A stretch of 64,000 bases of DNA from positions 2,888,001 through 2,952,000 of the forward strand of contig NZ_JOOA01000002.1 in assembly GCF_000712055.1 (NCBI RefSeq), read 5' to 3'. This document shows positions 1 to 7,914 of the stretch, one piece after another; within the stretch, counting starts at the first letter, position 1, and every line of letters begins with the position of its first letter. This stretch comes from Ruminococcus sp. HUN007. Its GTDB lineage: Bacteria > Bacillota > Clostridia > Oscillospirales > Ruminococcaceae. A model generated the notes under the pieces. The model ran no database searches and was not told the DNA's origin. It worked only from the letters and a program-made list of their open reading frames with translations. The position numbers were made by a program, and so were the translations under genes.

Positions 1-345
1 TACGGTAAGAGCAAGAGTCAGTACAATGTAAAATGCCTTTTTCCGCGGAAATAATTTTATGTTTTTTCCGAAGGTCTTAAGCAGAAGTTCCGAGTACCAC
101 AATGCAATGGCAATACACATAAGGAGGATACTCGGGTTGCTTCTCAGTGAACTTAAAAGGTCAAAGCGGAGCAGAAAGTGAACTGCTCTGGTGCAGCCGC
201 AGCCGGGACAGTAAAAACCTGAAAGAAGTTTTATAGGGCAGAGGTAGTGAATGTCTGTGATGAATTTCAGGAAAAGTCTTGAGATAAAAAGTGAAAGTGA
301 AAAAATGATAAACGGAAGTGTGACAACAAAAATTTTCTTTTTCAT
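1..345 (-). CDS. DUF2752 family membrane protein, C-terminus cut by the window edge
   Basis: Reading the minus strand from the ATG at 345 gives 115 codons that run off the left edge without a stop. The protein begins MKKKIFVVTLPF and has a first membrane helix, then the family signature CPGCGCTRA at about residues 50-58, then a second hydrophobic helix. The Cys-Pro-Gly-Cys-Gly-X-Thr-Arg motif between two helices is typical of DUF2752 proteins, small inner-membrane proteins of unknown function. The normal length of the family is around 120-150 residues, so most of it is here. No operon partner can be seen because the gene ends outside the window. Confidence 0.75.
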   Translation of the reverse strand, partial: MKKKIFVVTLPFIIFSLSLFISRLFLKFITDIHYLCPIKLLSGFYCPGCGCTRAVHFLLRFDLLSSLRSNPSILLMCIAIALWYSELLLKTFGKNIKLFPRKKAFYIVLTLALTV

Positions 346-505
346 GAGTATATACCTTAAAAACAAAAATAAAGCCATCAGATGAAAATGCCGGAGTTTA
401 CTGTGATAAAATCATTTCAGACAAATCAGACGGGGAAAGCGCAGACTTGTCTGCCTTTTCCGTAAAACTATAAGGCAAAAAAGGCTTTAACAATACTAAA
501 AAGGG

Positions 506-534
506 TTGAAAAGTGACTGATTTTTTGATATAAT
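506..534 (+). promoter_or_regulatory. Sigma-A promoter of tRNA-Arg
   Basis: TTGAAA at 506-511, a 17-bp spacer, and a perfect TATAAT at 529-534. It lies 16 bp upstream of the tRNA, so transcription would start just before the mature 5' end. Confidence 0.7.
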
Positions 535-550
535 TAAATAAGGAGTAAAA

Positions 551-622
551 CCGCCTGTAGCTCAGTGGATAGAGCAATACGCTCCGACCGTATGTGCGCA
601 GGTTCAATTCCTGTCAGGCGGA
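551..622 (+). tRNA. tRNA-Arg, anticodon CCG
   Basis: The cloverleaf can be drawn directly. The acceptor stem is CCGCCTG with CAGGCGG, the D stem GCTC with GAGC, and the anticodon stem ATACG with CGTAT closing the loop CTCCGAC (anticodon CCG, reads CGG). The T arm is GCAGG-TTCAATT-CCTGT, and the discriminator is A. No CCA is encoded. It stands alone with its own promoter. Confidence 0.95.
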
Positions 623-776
623 CTTTTTACTGCTTTATTATACAGCAGCACTGTGCTGTTGTCAATTGACAAAGGTTTTTCAGGGTTTTTGGAATCGTCT
701 TAAAAGAAGATTATACGGCCATGTGCCGAAGTATGTGCAAACTGTTTTTTTTTATACAATTTACACCAATTCACTA

Positions 777-805
777 TTGCCAATTAATATTTTTTATGCT
801 ATAAT
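777..805 (+). promoter_or_regulatory. Sigma-A promoter of the LRR gene
   Basis: TTGCCA at 777-782, a 17-bp spacer, and TATAAT at 800-805, 32 bp before the ATG at 838. A strong AGGGAGG ribosome site lies between them. It may also serve the kinase/VWA/PP2C genes downstream. Confidence 0.65.
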
Positions 806-837
806 TATTATAATAATATCTTTTTAGGGAGGATTAT

Positions 838-1803
838 ATGAACAGTCAGTTCGAAAACATAGACGAAGTAAAGGCGGCTCTGAAAAAGATAATAGAAGAG
901 AACGGAGTCGAGTTGTTCAGGGACACAAAAAGATTTACCGGAATTCTTAATGATTATATGCCTGATCTTGAGAAAGAAAGACGTCTTATTAAGAATGTTA
1001 TCAACAACAACGTTATTACACAGATGCTCGATGAGCCTGATCAGAAACTTTCCATCGTTAAGGCAAGAGAGTACATGCTGAATGATATGTTTCTCTCTGC
1101 TTATGCCACAGAATTTGTTCTTGACTGCTTTACCCACATGTTTGGTTGGCCGTTTACTCCTGAGATCAAAATGGAACCGGAACCGGTACCTGTCGCAGCG
1201 CCTTCAAGACAGGAAAAATCAGTCGGCGGAAGAGATGACAAGGATGAGACTCAGATCAAGCAGAAGCCATTCAGACCTTTTGATGCTATCAAGTACAAAA
1301 TTTTCCCTAATGTCAAGATCCCGGAAGGCTATACAGTGATCAACAGCTTTGCTTTTGACGGATATGGTTTTCTGAAAACAATAAGGATCCCTTCAACCTG
1401 CAGGGTCATCGGTGAATACGCATTCTCAGAATGCAAAAAGCTTCGTGCAGTTACACTTCCTGATACACTCAGGGTAATTCAGAAGGGTGCATTCAGTTCA
1501 TGCAGCTCACTTGAAAGGATCGAGCTTCCGTGGGGCATAACAGCAATTGAGGAAGATACATTCTCATTCTGTTCAAACCTTGAGGACATCGTTATTCCGT
1601 CAAGCGTTTCAAGCATCGGCGATGCAGCTTTTCAGGGATGCGAAACACTCCGTGATGTAGTACTTCCGGAAACGATCAAGTTTATAGGCAGCAACGTGTT
1701 TGCTTTCTGCCCGGCTATCACTATTCAGTGCCGCGAGAACTCATACGTACACAAGTTCTGCATGACAAACGGAATTCATTTTGAATTTATAAGGAAACAC
1801 TGA
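838..1803 (+). CDS. BspA-type leucine-rich repeat (LRR_5) protein
   Basis: A 321-residue soluble protein with no signal peptide. Residues about 1-105 form a helical, charged domain that I do not recognise. Residues 110-145 are a Pro/Glu/Lys-rich linker. From about 160 to 305 there are five to six repeats of roughly 23 residues of the BspA/LRR_5 type, with the pattern I-x-x-x-A-F-x-x-C-x-x-L-x-x-V-x-L-P. BspA repeats are a ligand- or protein-binding scaffold. The lack of a secretion signal and the position just upstream of a kinase/VWA/PP2C trio suggest an intracellular adaptor or client of that system, which is inference. The start is set by the AGGGAGG site 6 bp upstream. Confidence 0.8.
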   Translation: MNSQFENIDEVKAALKKIIEENGVELFRDTKRFTGILNDYMPDLEKERRLIKNVINNNVITQMLDEPDQKLSIVKAREYMLNDMFLSAYATEFVLDCFTHMFGWPFTPEIKMEPEPVPVAAPSRQEKSVGGRDDKDETQIKQKPFRPFDAIKYKIFPNVKIPEGYTVINSFAFDGYGFLKTIRIPSTCRVIGEYAFSECKKLRAVTLPDTLRVIQKGAFSSCSSLERIELPWGITAIEEDTFSFCSNLEDIVIPSSVSSIGDAAFQGCETLRDVVLPETIKFIGSNVFAFCPAITIQCRENSYVHKFCMTNGIHFEFIRKH

Positions 1804-1912
1804 TCTGCTGACGGAGTGATCCGGAGCCGGTTCCGGTTCTCCGCACTGATCTGCAGCAAAACAGCGGTTCCATGAGAAAACAATAAAAATTAAAGTAAGG
1901 GAATGATAGAAA

Positions 1913-3256
1913 ATGGTAGAATTTAAGCCAGGTCAGACTATTCCTATGGAATACGGCGGTGAGTTAAAAGTTATAAGTACTCTTGGCCGCGGCGGACAGG
2001 GTATTGTTTATCTCGTTGAATACAACAACCTTAAATACGCGCTCAAGTGGTACGACATGGATAAGATGCGCGATCCGCAGGCTTTCAGAAAGAACCTTGA
2101 AGTGAATATCAAGGACGGCCCTCCGAGCGATAAGTTCCTCTGGCCTAAGTATCTCACAAAAATGGGCGTTGACGACAGCTTCGGCTACCTTATGACTTTA
2201 AGACCGCCGGAGTACGATTCGTTTGTTGACATCCTCAACATGTACAAGCTTGAGGTCGATCCTAACACAGGCAAGGCTCACAGGGTTACTGTGCAGTTCA
2301 AGAACCTCAATGCTCTTGTAACTGCTGCAATAAATATTGTTAATGCTTTCAGACAGCTCCACAGAGCAGGTAAGAGCTATCAGGACCTTAACGACGGCGG
2401 TTTCTTCATCAACGTTACCAACGGTGACGTTCTTGTCTGCGACTGTGACAACATAGCTCCTGACGGCTATAACTTCGGTATCGGCGGCAAGCCGGGATAC
2501 ATGGCTCCTGAGATCGTGCGCGGCGTATGTCGTCCGGACGTTCAGACAGACAAGTATTCTCTTGCAGTTGTACTTTTCAAGCTTCTCTTCAGAGGTGACC
2601 CGCTTGAAGGCGAAAAGGTTGTCAAGACTGTCTGCCTTACTGAAACTGCTGAACTCAAGCATTACGGCAAGGAAGCTGTATTCGTATTCGACCCGAACAA
2701 TGACACCAACCGTCCGGTAAAGGGCATTCACGATAACGTCATCAAGTTCTGGGGTATTTATCCGAACTACATCAGACAGGCATTTACATTTACTTTTACA
2801 ACAGGTATCTCACAGGCAAACAAGAGAATCATTGAAAATGAATGGCAGAAGCTCTTTATAAGACTGCGTTCAGAGATACTTCCGTGCTACTGCGGAAGAA
2901 CAACCTTCACATCAGCATATGATGAAGGTGAAAACAATACTCTTATCTGCAGAAGATGCGGAAGAAAGTATGCTACACTTAAGTTCAGCAACCGTGATTA
3001 CAGAACACCGATTTATGTAGGAAGAAAGATCTACATGTGTGAATCTGTACCTGGTTCTGATGATTTCAGCACAGTTGTAGGGGAAGTTGTTGAAAACAAG
3101 ATCCAGAAGGGTGTGCTCGGCATAAAGAATATGTCCGACAAGGTATGGAAAGTTAAAATGTCTGACGGATCAGTACATGAAGTAGGCAACGGAAAGGGAT
3201 TCCCTCTCTGGGCCGGTGTTTCAGCTGATATAGGCGGGGTAAATATAGAAATATAG
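1913..3256 (+). CDS. Protein kinase-like protein of a TerY-P triad, with C-terminal zinc ribbon
   Basis: 447 residues. The N-terminal kinase fold shows a glycine loop GRGGQGIVY at 25-33, the ATP-anchoring Lys45, a catalytic-loop equivalent SYQDLND with Asp158, a metal-binding loop DCDN at 177-180 in place of DFG, and GYMAPE in the activation segment. The HRD histidine is absent, as in the atypical bacterial kinases found with VWA and PP2C partners. Residues about 324-349 hold CYC...CRRC, a likely zinc ribbon. Downstream are a VWA protein (20-bp gap) and a PP2C phosphatase. This set was described by comparative genomics as the TerY-P triad, linked to tellurite/stress-response signalling. Activity and substrate are not shown by the sequence. 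Confidence 0.85.
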   Translation: MVEFKPGQTIPMEYGGELKVISTLGRGGQGIVYLVEYNNLKYALKWYDMDKMRDPQAFRKNLEVNIKDGPPSDKFLWPKYLTKMGVDDSFGYLMTLRPPEYDSFVDILNMYKLEVDPNTGKAHRVTVQFKNLNALVTAAINIVNAFRQLHRAGKSYQDLNDGGFFINVTNGDVLVCDCDNIAPDGYNFGIGGKPGYMAPEIVRGVCRPDVQTDKYSLAVVLFKLLFRGDPLEGEKVVKTVCLTETAELKHYGKEAVFVFDPNNDTNRPVKGIHDNVIKFWGIYPNYIRQAFTFTFTTGISQANKRIIENEWQKLFIRLRSEILPCYCGRTTFTSAYDEGENNTLICRRCGRKYATLKFSNRDYRTPIYVGRKIYMCESVPGSDDFSTVVGEVVENKIQKGVLGIKNMSDKVWKVKMSDGSVHEVGNGKGFPLWAGVSADIGGVNIEI

Positions 3257-3275
3257 AAAGGGGTATTAAGTTACC

Positions 3276-4070
3276 ATGGAAGATTTCAGCACTAAAGCAA
3301 AAGAATTGATGGACTTTGATGATGACGATCCGCTTGGTGCAACAGGCGTCTCAAGAAAAAGTCTTGTAATATTTTTCCTTATAGATACATCAGGCAGTAT
3401 GAAGGGAACAAAAATGGGCGAGCTCAATACAGCAATGGAAGAGCTCATGCCTGAAATAAGAAGTATCGGTGAAGCCGATACTGACATCAAGATCGCAGTT
3501 CTTACATTCTCGACAGGATGCGCGTGGATGTATCCGGAACCGATCTCAGTAGAAGAGTTTGAATGGGCAAGACTCGAAGCCAAGGGTATCACAGACCTTG
3601 GTATGACATTCGAGGAACTCAACAGAAAACTTTCAAGATCAGAATTCTTAAATTCACCTTCACTTTCCTTTGCTCCGGTCATCTTTCTTATGACTGACGG
3701 TTATCCTACAGATGACTACAAGGCAGGACTCAGAAAGCTTCAGGTGAACAGCTGGTACAGATACGGCCTTAAGGTTGCTCTTGGTATCGGCAAGGAAGCA
3801 AACGACGATATGCTTGCTGAATTTACAACATCACCTGATACAGTTGTACATGCTTATTCAGGCGGTCAGCTTGCTCAGCTCATCAAGAAGATCGCAGTTA
3901 CATCATCACAGATCGGAAGCAAGAGTATGACACTTGCAGACGACGTTCTCCGCGATCTCAATGATGTTGACGTTCTTGACAAGAAGCAGGAACAGCTTGC
4001 TGAACAGATCAAGAATATTGTAGATTCAGACGAATTCCCTAAGGATGTACCGTTCGACAGCGGATGGTAA
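3276..4070 (+). CDS. von Willebrand factor A domain protein, TerY-like
   Basis: 264 residues, one VWA domain. The metal-ion-dependent adhesion site is intact: DTSGSM (Asp37, Ser39, Ser41), a threonine in the ITDLG region, and the LMTDGYPTDD loop. There is no signal peptide or membrane segment, so it acts in the cytoplasm. The tail (about 220-264) is acidic and helical. It lies 20 bp after the kinase and 45 bp before the PP2C gene, as expected for TerY in the kinase/VWA/phosphatase triad, where VWA proteins are thought to scaffold metal-dependent complexes. No TerD, TerC or TerB gene lies in the window, so it is a stand-alone triad or its partners are elsewhere. Confidence 0.85.
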   Translation: MEDFSTKAKELMDFDDDDPLGATGVSRKSLVIFFLIDTSGSMKGTKMGELNTAMEELMPEIRSIGEADTDIKIAVLTFSTGCAWMYPEPISVEEFEWARLEAKGITDLGMTFEELNRKLSRSEFLNSPSLSFAPVIFLMTDGYPTDDYKAGLRKLQVNSWYRYGLKVALGIGKEANDDMLAEFTTSPDTVVHAYSGGQLAQLIKKIAVTSSQIGSKSMTLADDVLRDLNDVDVLDKKQEQLAEQIKNIVDSDEFPKDVPFDSGW

Positions 4071-4115
4071 TTTAACCATGTTCGATTTGAAAAAGAAAAG
4101 AGGGATGAGTCAATA

Positions 4116-5171
4116 ATGTACATCGGATTAAGCGAAGCTGTCCGTGGTGCAAGTCACGTTGAGTCTGATACAGTGTGTCAGGACTACGCAGCTTACAAAA
4201 CGACGGATACATATGCTATTGCAGCTGTTGCTGACGGACACGGCAGCAAAAAGCACTTCAGAAGTGATTTCGGTTCAAAAGCAGGTGTTGAAGTTGCAAT
4301 TAAAGCTGTGGAGGAATTCTGTTCCGATCCAGAAGAGTTTAAAAGGAAGTTTCAGGATGATCCGGATCATCTGATCACGAAGATCCAGAAATTCATTATC
4401 AAAAACTGGTACGATGTTGTAAATGAGCATTACAGAAACAACCCTGTTAAACAGGAAGAGCGTGAAAAGCTTACTGACGAAGAACTGTCCACGATAAAGA
4501 TCGAATCGATCTACGGCTCTACACTGTTAGTTGCATTTCTTACAGATACATTCAGCTTCGGCATGCAGCTCGGTGACGGCAGTCTCGTAGTTATCAAACA
4601 GTGCGGTGAGGCTTACATGCCTATAATTGATGATGAAAGCTGTCCGGCGAACCTTACTTCTTCACTTTGTAATTCCAATGCTATAAAAATGTTCAATTAT
4701 TTTTACAGCTTTGAGAAGCCTCTTGCAATCATTCTTTCAACTGACGGACTTTATACATCATTCTCAAACCGCGAGAGCTTTGAAGAATATAACTGTCTTC
4801 TCGCAAGCCAGATGAGCGACATTGAACTTCTTAAGTCGAGGATCAACAAGAACTTCGTAAGAAGAACCAATGCCGGCAGCCGTGATGACATTTCAGTATC
4901 GATCATCTTTGAAAAAGAAATGTTTGAAGAAAACCTCATCAATGTTCAGATGCAGGTCGATATCAACAAGAATAAAGCAGCTATAAGAGAAGCTGAGGAA
5001 AAAGCCAAGCAGCTTCAGCGTAAAGCCAGAGCAGAACAGATCAGGAAGGAAAAGAAACTTCTTGAAGAGGCTGAAAAGGCAGCAATGGCCCGCAAAGCAA
5101 AGCTTAAACAGAACAAAGGTATCGAAAAAGTGGAAATGCCTTCTGCTGATGAAGTTAAGGAAGAAGACTGA
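4116..5171 (+). CDS. PP2C-family serine/threonine phosphatase with C-terminal coiled coil
   Basis: 351 residues. The PP2C metal-binding motifs can be followed: an early Asp in the VCQDYA stretch (about 20-25), VADGHGS with Asp40, GDGSLVVI, LSTDGLY, and the C-terminal RDDIS motif. The fold matches the PP2C_2 proteins that accompany TerY-like VWA proteins. After about residue 275 the chain is a Lys/Glu/Ala/Arg-rich helix of about 75 residues, predicted to be a coiled coil, which is longer than a minimal PP2C and may bind the partner proteins. It is the third gene of the trio and is followed by a clear terminator. Confidence 0.85.
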   Translation: MYIGLSEAVRGASHVESDTVCQDYAAYKTTDTYAIAAVADGHGSKKHFRSDFGSKAGVEVAIKAVEEFCSDPEEFKRKFQDDPDHLITKIQKFIIKNWYDVVNEHYRNNPVKQEEREKLTDEELSTIKIESIYGSTLLVAFLTDTFSFGMQLGDGSLVVIKQCGEAYMPIIDDESCPANLTSSLCNSNAIKMFNYFYSFEKPLAIILSTDGLYTSFSNRESFEEYNCLLASQMSDIELLKSRINKNFVRRTNAGSRDDISVSIIFEKEMFEENLINVQMQVDINKNKAAIREAEEKAKQLQRKARAEQIRKEKKLLEEAEKAAMARKAKLKQNKGIEKVEMPSADEVKEED

Positions 5172-5203
5172 TCAGACAGAATTCAAGCGAATAAATAACA
5201 TAA

Positions 5204-5242
5204 GCACTGCAGGAATCTCCGGATTCCCGCAGTGCTTTTTTT
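5204..5242 (+). terminator. Terminator of the kinase/VWA/PP2C genes
   Basis: A stem with arms GCACTGC and GCAGTGC, extended by GGAATC/GGATTCC, followed by seven T residues. It ends 30-70 bp after the PP2C stop codon. Confidence 0.9.
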
Positions 5243-5266
5243 AGGGAGAATTAATTCATTTTTTGT

Positions 5267-5324
5267 ACAAAAAAAGATCAGCACAACCAGCGCCGTATAA
5301 AACGGGAGCAGGTCATGCTGATCT
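5267..5324 (-). terminator. Terminator facing the 5473-6861 gene
   Basis: Arms AGATCAGCA and TGCTGATCT enclose a loop containing CCAGC. On the minus strand the stem is followed by a run of T residues, so it would stop transcription coming from the repeat-protein gene. It sits back to back with the plus-strand terminator. Confidence 0.7.
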
Positions 5325-5342
5325 GATATATTCCGGAGTTAT

Positions 5343-5453
5343 AAGAAAACGCTGATTTATTCATAAATCAGCGTGGAGCCCGGGGCGAAGCCCCGCAAAT
5401 CCCACCTCGTAAATCCGGCGAAGCCGTATTTACGATTTAATCAGTGTTTTCTT
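5343..5453. repeat. MITE-like intergenic repeat, copy 1
   Basis: An element of about 110 bp with imperfect terminal inverted repeats (AAGAAAACGCTGATT at the left, AATCAGTGTTTTCTT at the right). It has an internal hairpin CTGATTT...AAATCAG and a GC-rich core CCGGGGCGAAGCCCCG. A second, shorter copy lies at 49847-49937 with the same ends and the same core (CCGGGGCGAA, CGCAAATC, CACCTC). Both copies lie between convergent genes. It encodes no protein. Confidence 0.75.
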
Positions 5454-5472
5454 AAGTTCTTAAACTGATTTA

Positions 5473-6861
5473 TCAGTGATGCTTTGCATCTTTCTTAGCT
5501 GCGTTCTTCTTTTCCTTCGCACTCATCATTACTTCAGTTTTATCGTTGTCATCCGGCTTTGAAGCAGAAGATGAATTGAGAATATCAGCTAATCTGTCCT
5601 TGAAGATAGCGTTGTTATCACCTTCACCGATGTTAGTGCCGTAAACTGATACAGACTGTGTATTAACGACTGATGAATGTACAGGTGCCTGAAGTTTGCT
5701 GCGGTATGATGAGGAAGCTGTGCCCGGCATAGAGTATACATTCTGCTGCTGACCCGCGCCTGGATTGAGATAAAGACTCTGTCTGCCGCCGTTCTGCTGC
5801 TGTCCGTAAGCCGGCTGGCCGCCGCCGTACATCGGACCTGCACCACCGATATTAACGCTCTGCTGGCCGCCGTACATTCCCTGACCGCCGTACATACCGT
5901 TCATACCCTGTCCGTACATGCCGCCCTGCATCTGACCGTACATTCCCTGGCCGCCGTACATACCGTTCATGCCCTGCTGCTGGTACATGCCCTGCTGCAT
6001 CTGCTGTCCGTACATACCGTTCATACCCTGGCCGCCGTACATGCTGTTCATGCCCTGCTGCTGGTACATACCAGGCTGCATCTGCTGTCCGTACATACCG
6101 TTCATACCCTGGCCGCCGTACATGCCGTTCATGTTCTGCTGATTGTTCGGATATGCGTTGTTTGTCATGTTCTGAACCTGATTTATAACCTCAGCCTTGT
6201 CTGCCTGACTGCTTGAGAGTGACTGTCCGTTGAAAGGCTTGTTTTCGCCTGCTTCCTGTTTGTCAGAAGATGATTCCCAGTCATCGAAGATCATCTGGAG
6301 GCCTGAAGCATCAATTCCTGCATGTGCTGCGCTGCCTTCAGGTTCACCGTTACCCGGGATCTGCTGCTGAGGTACTGCGCCTTCAGCAGTATTTGCTGTA
6401 TCAGGCTGATTTGCAGGAGCCTGCTGAACGTTCTGTTTATTCTCAGCTGCAAGCTGTTCAGCGAACTTGGCGATATCGCTGTTTACAGAAGTAAGGATCA
6501 CCTTAGAATTCTTACCCTGAAGAATGCTGCATTTTGCATTTTCCGGGTTGATCTTTACGAGAAGTTCCAGACATTTCTGATAAGGATCAACAGGAAGCTT
6601 TGTTTTTGCATCAAGAGTAACAATGTGTTCAACAGCTGATTCACCTGCTAAAAGAAGCTTCGCAAGTGCCTCATCTTCAGAACGGATCTCTTCCTCCTCG
6701 AAAGCATCGTTAAGTCTTTTCCAGTTCACACCGGTGTAAAGATTGCCTGATGCCGAAGCAACTACAGTAAGTGAAGTGAGTGGTATACCGGATTTTTCAC
6801 ATACTTCAATTGCTTTATCAAGTTTTTCGGCCGCAGTTTCATATAATTTTGCAATTTCCAT
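5473..6861 (-). CDS. Met/Gly/Gln/Tyr-repeat protein with deaminase-like N-terminal domain
   Basis: 462 residues, no signal peptide. Residues about 1-135 look like a decayed cytidine deaminase fold: SASGNLYTGVNW matches the family's strand-turn DGxVYxGCN. The CAE helix is replaced by SEDEALAKLLLAG, and the PCxxC zinc motif by PYQKC, so zinc ligands are lost and catalysis is unlikely. Residues about 140-230 are an Ala/Gln/Pro-rich linker. Residues about 230-360 carry repeats of MNGMYGGQG and MYGQQMQ type, a low-complexity tract of the kind that drives assembly. The tail is Lys-rich. It converges on the kinase/VWA/PP2C genes and follows two GGDEF genes. Function unknown; the deaminase link is inferred by eye. 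Confidence 0.6.
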   Translation of the reverse strand: MEIAKLYETAAEKLDKAIEVCEKSGIPLTSLTVVASASGNLYTGVNWKRLNDAFEEEEIRSEDEALAKLLLAGESAVEHIVTLDAKTKLPVDPYQKCLELLVKINPENAKCSILQGKNSKVILTSVNSDIAKFAEQLAAENKQNVQQAPANQPDTANTAEGAVPQQQIPGNGEPEGSAAHAGIDASGLQMIFDDWESSSDKQEAGENKPFNGQSLSSSQADKAEVINQVQNMTNNAYPNNQQNMNGMYGGQGMNGMYGQQMQPGMYQQQGMNSMYGGQGMNGMYGQQMQQGMYQQQGMNGMYGGQGMYGQMQGGMYGQGMNGMYGGQGMYGGQQSVNIGGAGPMYGGGQPAYGQQQNGGRQSLYLNPGAGQQQNVYSMPGTASSSYRSKLQAPVHSSVVNTQSVSVYGTNIGEGDNNAIFKDRLADILNSSSASKPDDNDKTEVMMSAKEKKNAAKKDAKHH

Positions 6862-6951
6862 GGTTTTTGTCCTTTCCTGTTATTTCTGTGCCTGAAAAGT
6901 AAGCGACCGTATCAGTAAGGACTTGAGGCCGGTTCTTTTCAGTGTGCAAGA

Positions 6952-7887
6952 TCAGTAGTTCGGCATTCTGATCGAATTGTTGTAGAAGTAGTGTGTGTTC
7001 TTACCGTTTGCCTTTGCAACAGCAAGTGCACTGCTTACGCATTTGAGCATTTCTGTTGAGTCAGTGGCATTGACCGGATATATAGCAACACCAAAACTCA
7101 TCGTAATGTTGAGTTTGACGTCGTTAAACTTGATAGGCTCAGAAATAACTTCCTTAATAGTATCAATGTAGTTAAGTATCTGAGGTTCAGTTTCGTTTCC
7201 GAAGAGTATGAAACCGAACTCATCTCCGTTGATCCTTGCAAGGAAGATGGAGTTTCCGCAGAGCTTCTTGAGCTTTTTGGAATATGAACAGAGAACAGCG
7301 TCACCAGCGTTGTTGCCGAGTTCGTTGTTAATATCCTTGAAGTTGTCAATGTTCGCTGCGATAACTGTGAAAGGTGATGAAGAAGTAATTGTTTCATCTA
7401 TCTTTTCAATGAAAAGCTGTCTGTTAGGAAGAGTAGTAAGGATGTCGTAGTAAGCAAGATAAGTAAGCTTTTCGTCCTTTGCCTTAAGTACTCTGTTGGC
7501 AGCTATAAGTTCTTCGTTGTTCTTTACTATTCTTCTGTAGAATATGTGGATGATAGTTACAAGAATTATAGCTGAAACTGATGTGATCAAACCGGTAAGA
7601 GCGTTTGCTGAACCGCCGTGTGCAATGGCTATTGTTACTGCTCTTGCTGTCATGATGATCTGGAAAGTATTTGTCGCGAGTGCTGCAAAATAACCGTAAC
7701 GCGGGAATGCAACAACAGCAAATGCAGAGAAGAGAAGCAGAAGCTGTGAAACAATACCCTGAAGAGGTCCTCCGAGCTGTCCGATCTTCGGAATGAAAAG
7801 CGTTACGATAATGTAAATAACAATATAAATAAGAGGTCCGACTATATCCATCGAACTGTTTTTTTTCTGTATTTCCTTGTCTGACAT
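6952..7887 (-). CDS. Membrane GGDEF-domain protein, altered active site (NGDEF)
   Basis: 311 residues. The N-terminus has about four membrane helices (residues 12-120), then a short coiled segment, then a GGDEF domain from about 150. The domain keeps DILTTLPNR and the metal-binding IDNFKDINN, but the signature reads NGDEF rather than GGDEF. GGDEF proteins make cyclic di-GMP; the first-glycine change makes activity uncertain. The start at 7887 is set by a GGAGG site. It is a paralogue of the gene 27 bp upstream, with the same layout, so the pair arose by tandem duplication. Confidence 0.8.
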   Translation of the reverse strand: MSDKEIQKKNSSMDIVGPLIYIVIYIIVTLFIPKIGQLGGPLQGIVSQLLLLFSAFAVVAFPRYGYFAALATNTFQIIMTARAVTIAIAHGGSANALTGLITSVSAIILVTIIHIFYRRIVKNNEELIAANRVLKAKDEKLTYLAYYDILTTLPNRQLFIEKIDETITSSSPFTVIAANIDNFKDINNELGNNAGDAVLCSYSKKLKKLCGNSIFLARINGDEFGFILFGNETEPQILNYIDTIKEVISEPIKFNDVKLNITMSFGVAIYPVNATDSTEMLKCVSSALAVAKANGKNTHYFYNNSIRMPNY

Positions 7888-7914
7888 AAGTAAAATCCTC
7901 CGTTATTTTATTTA

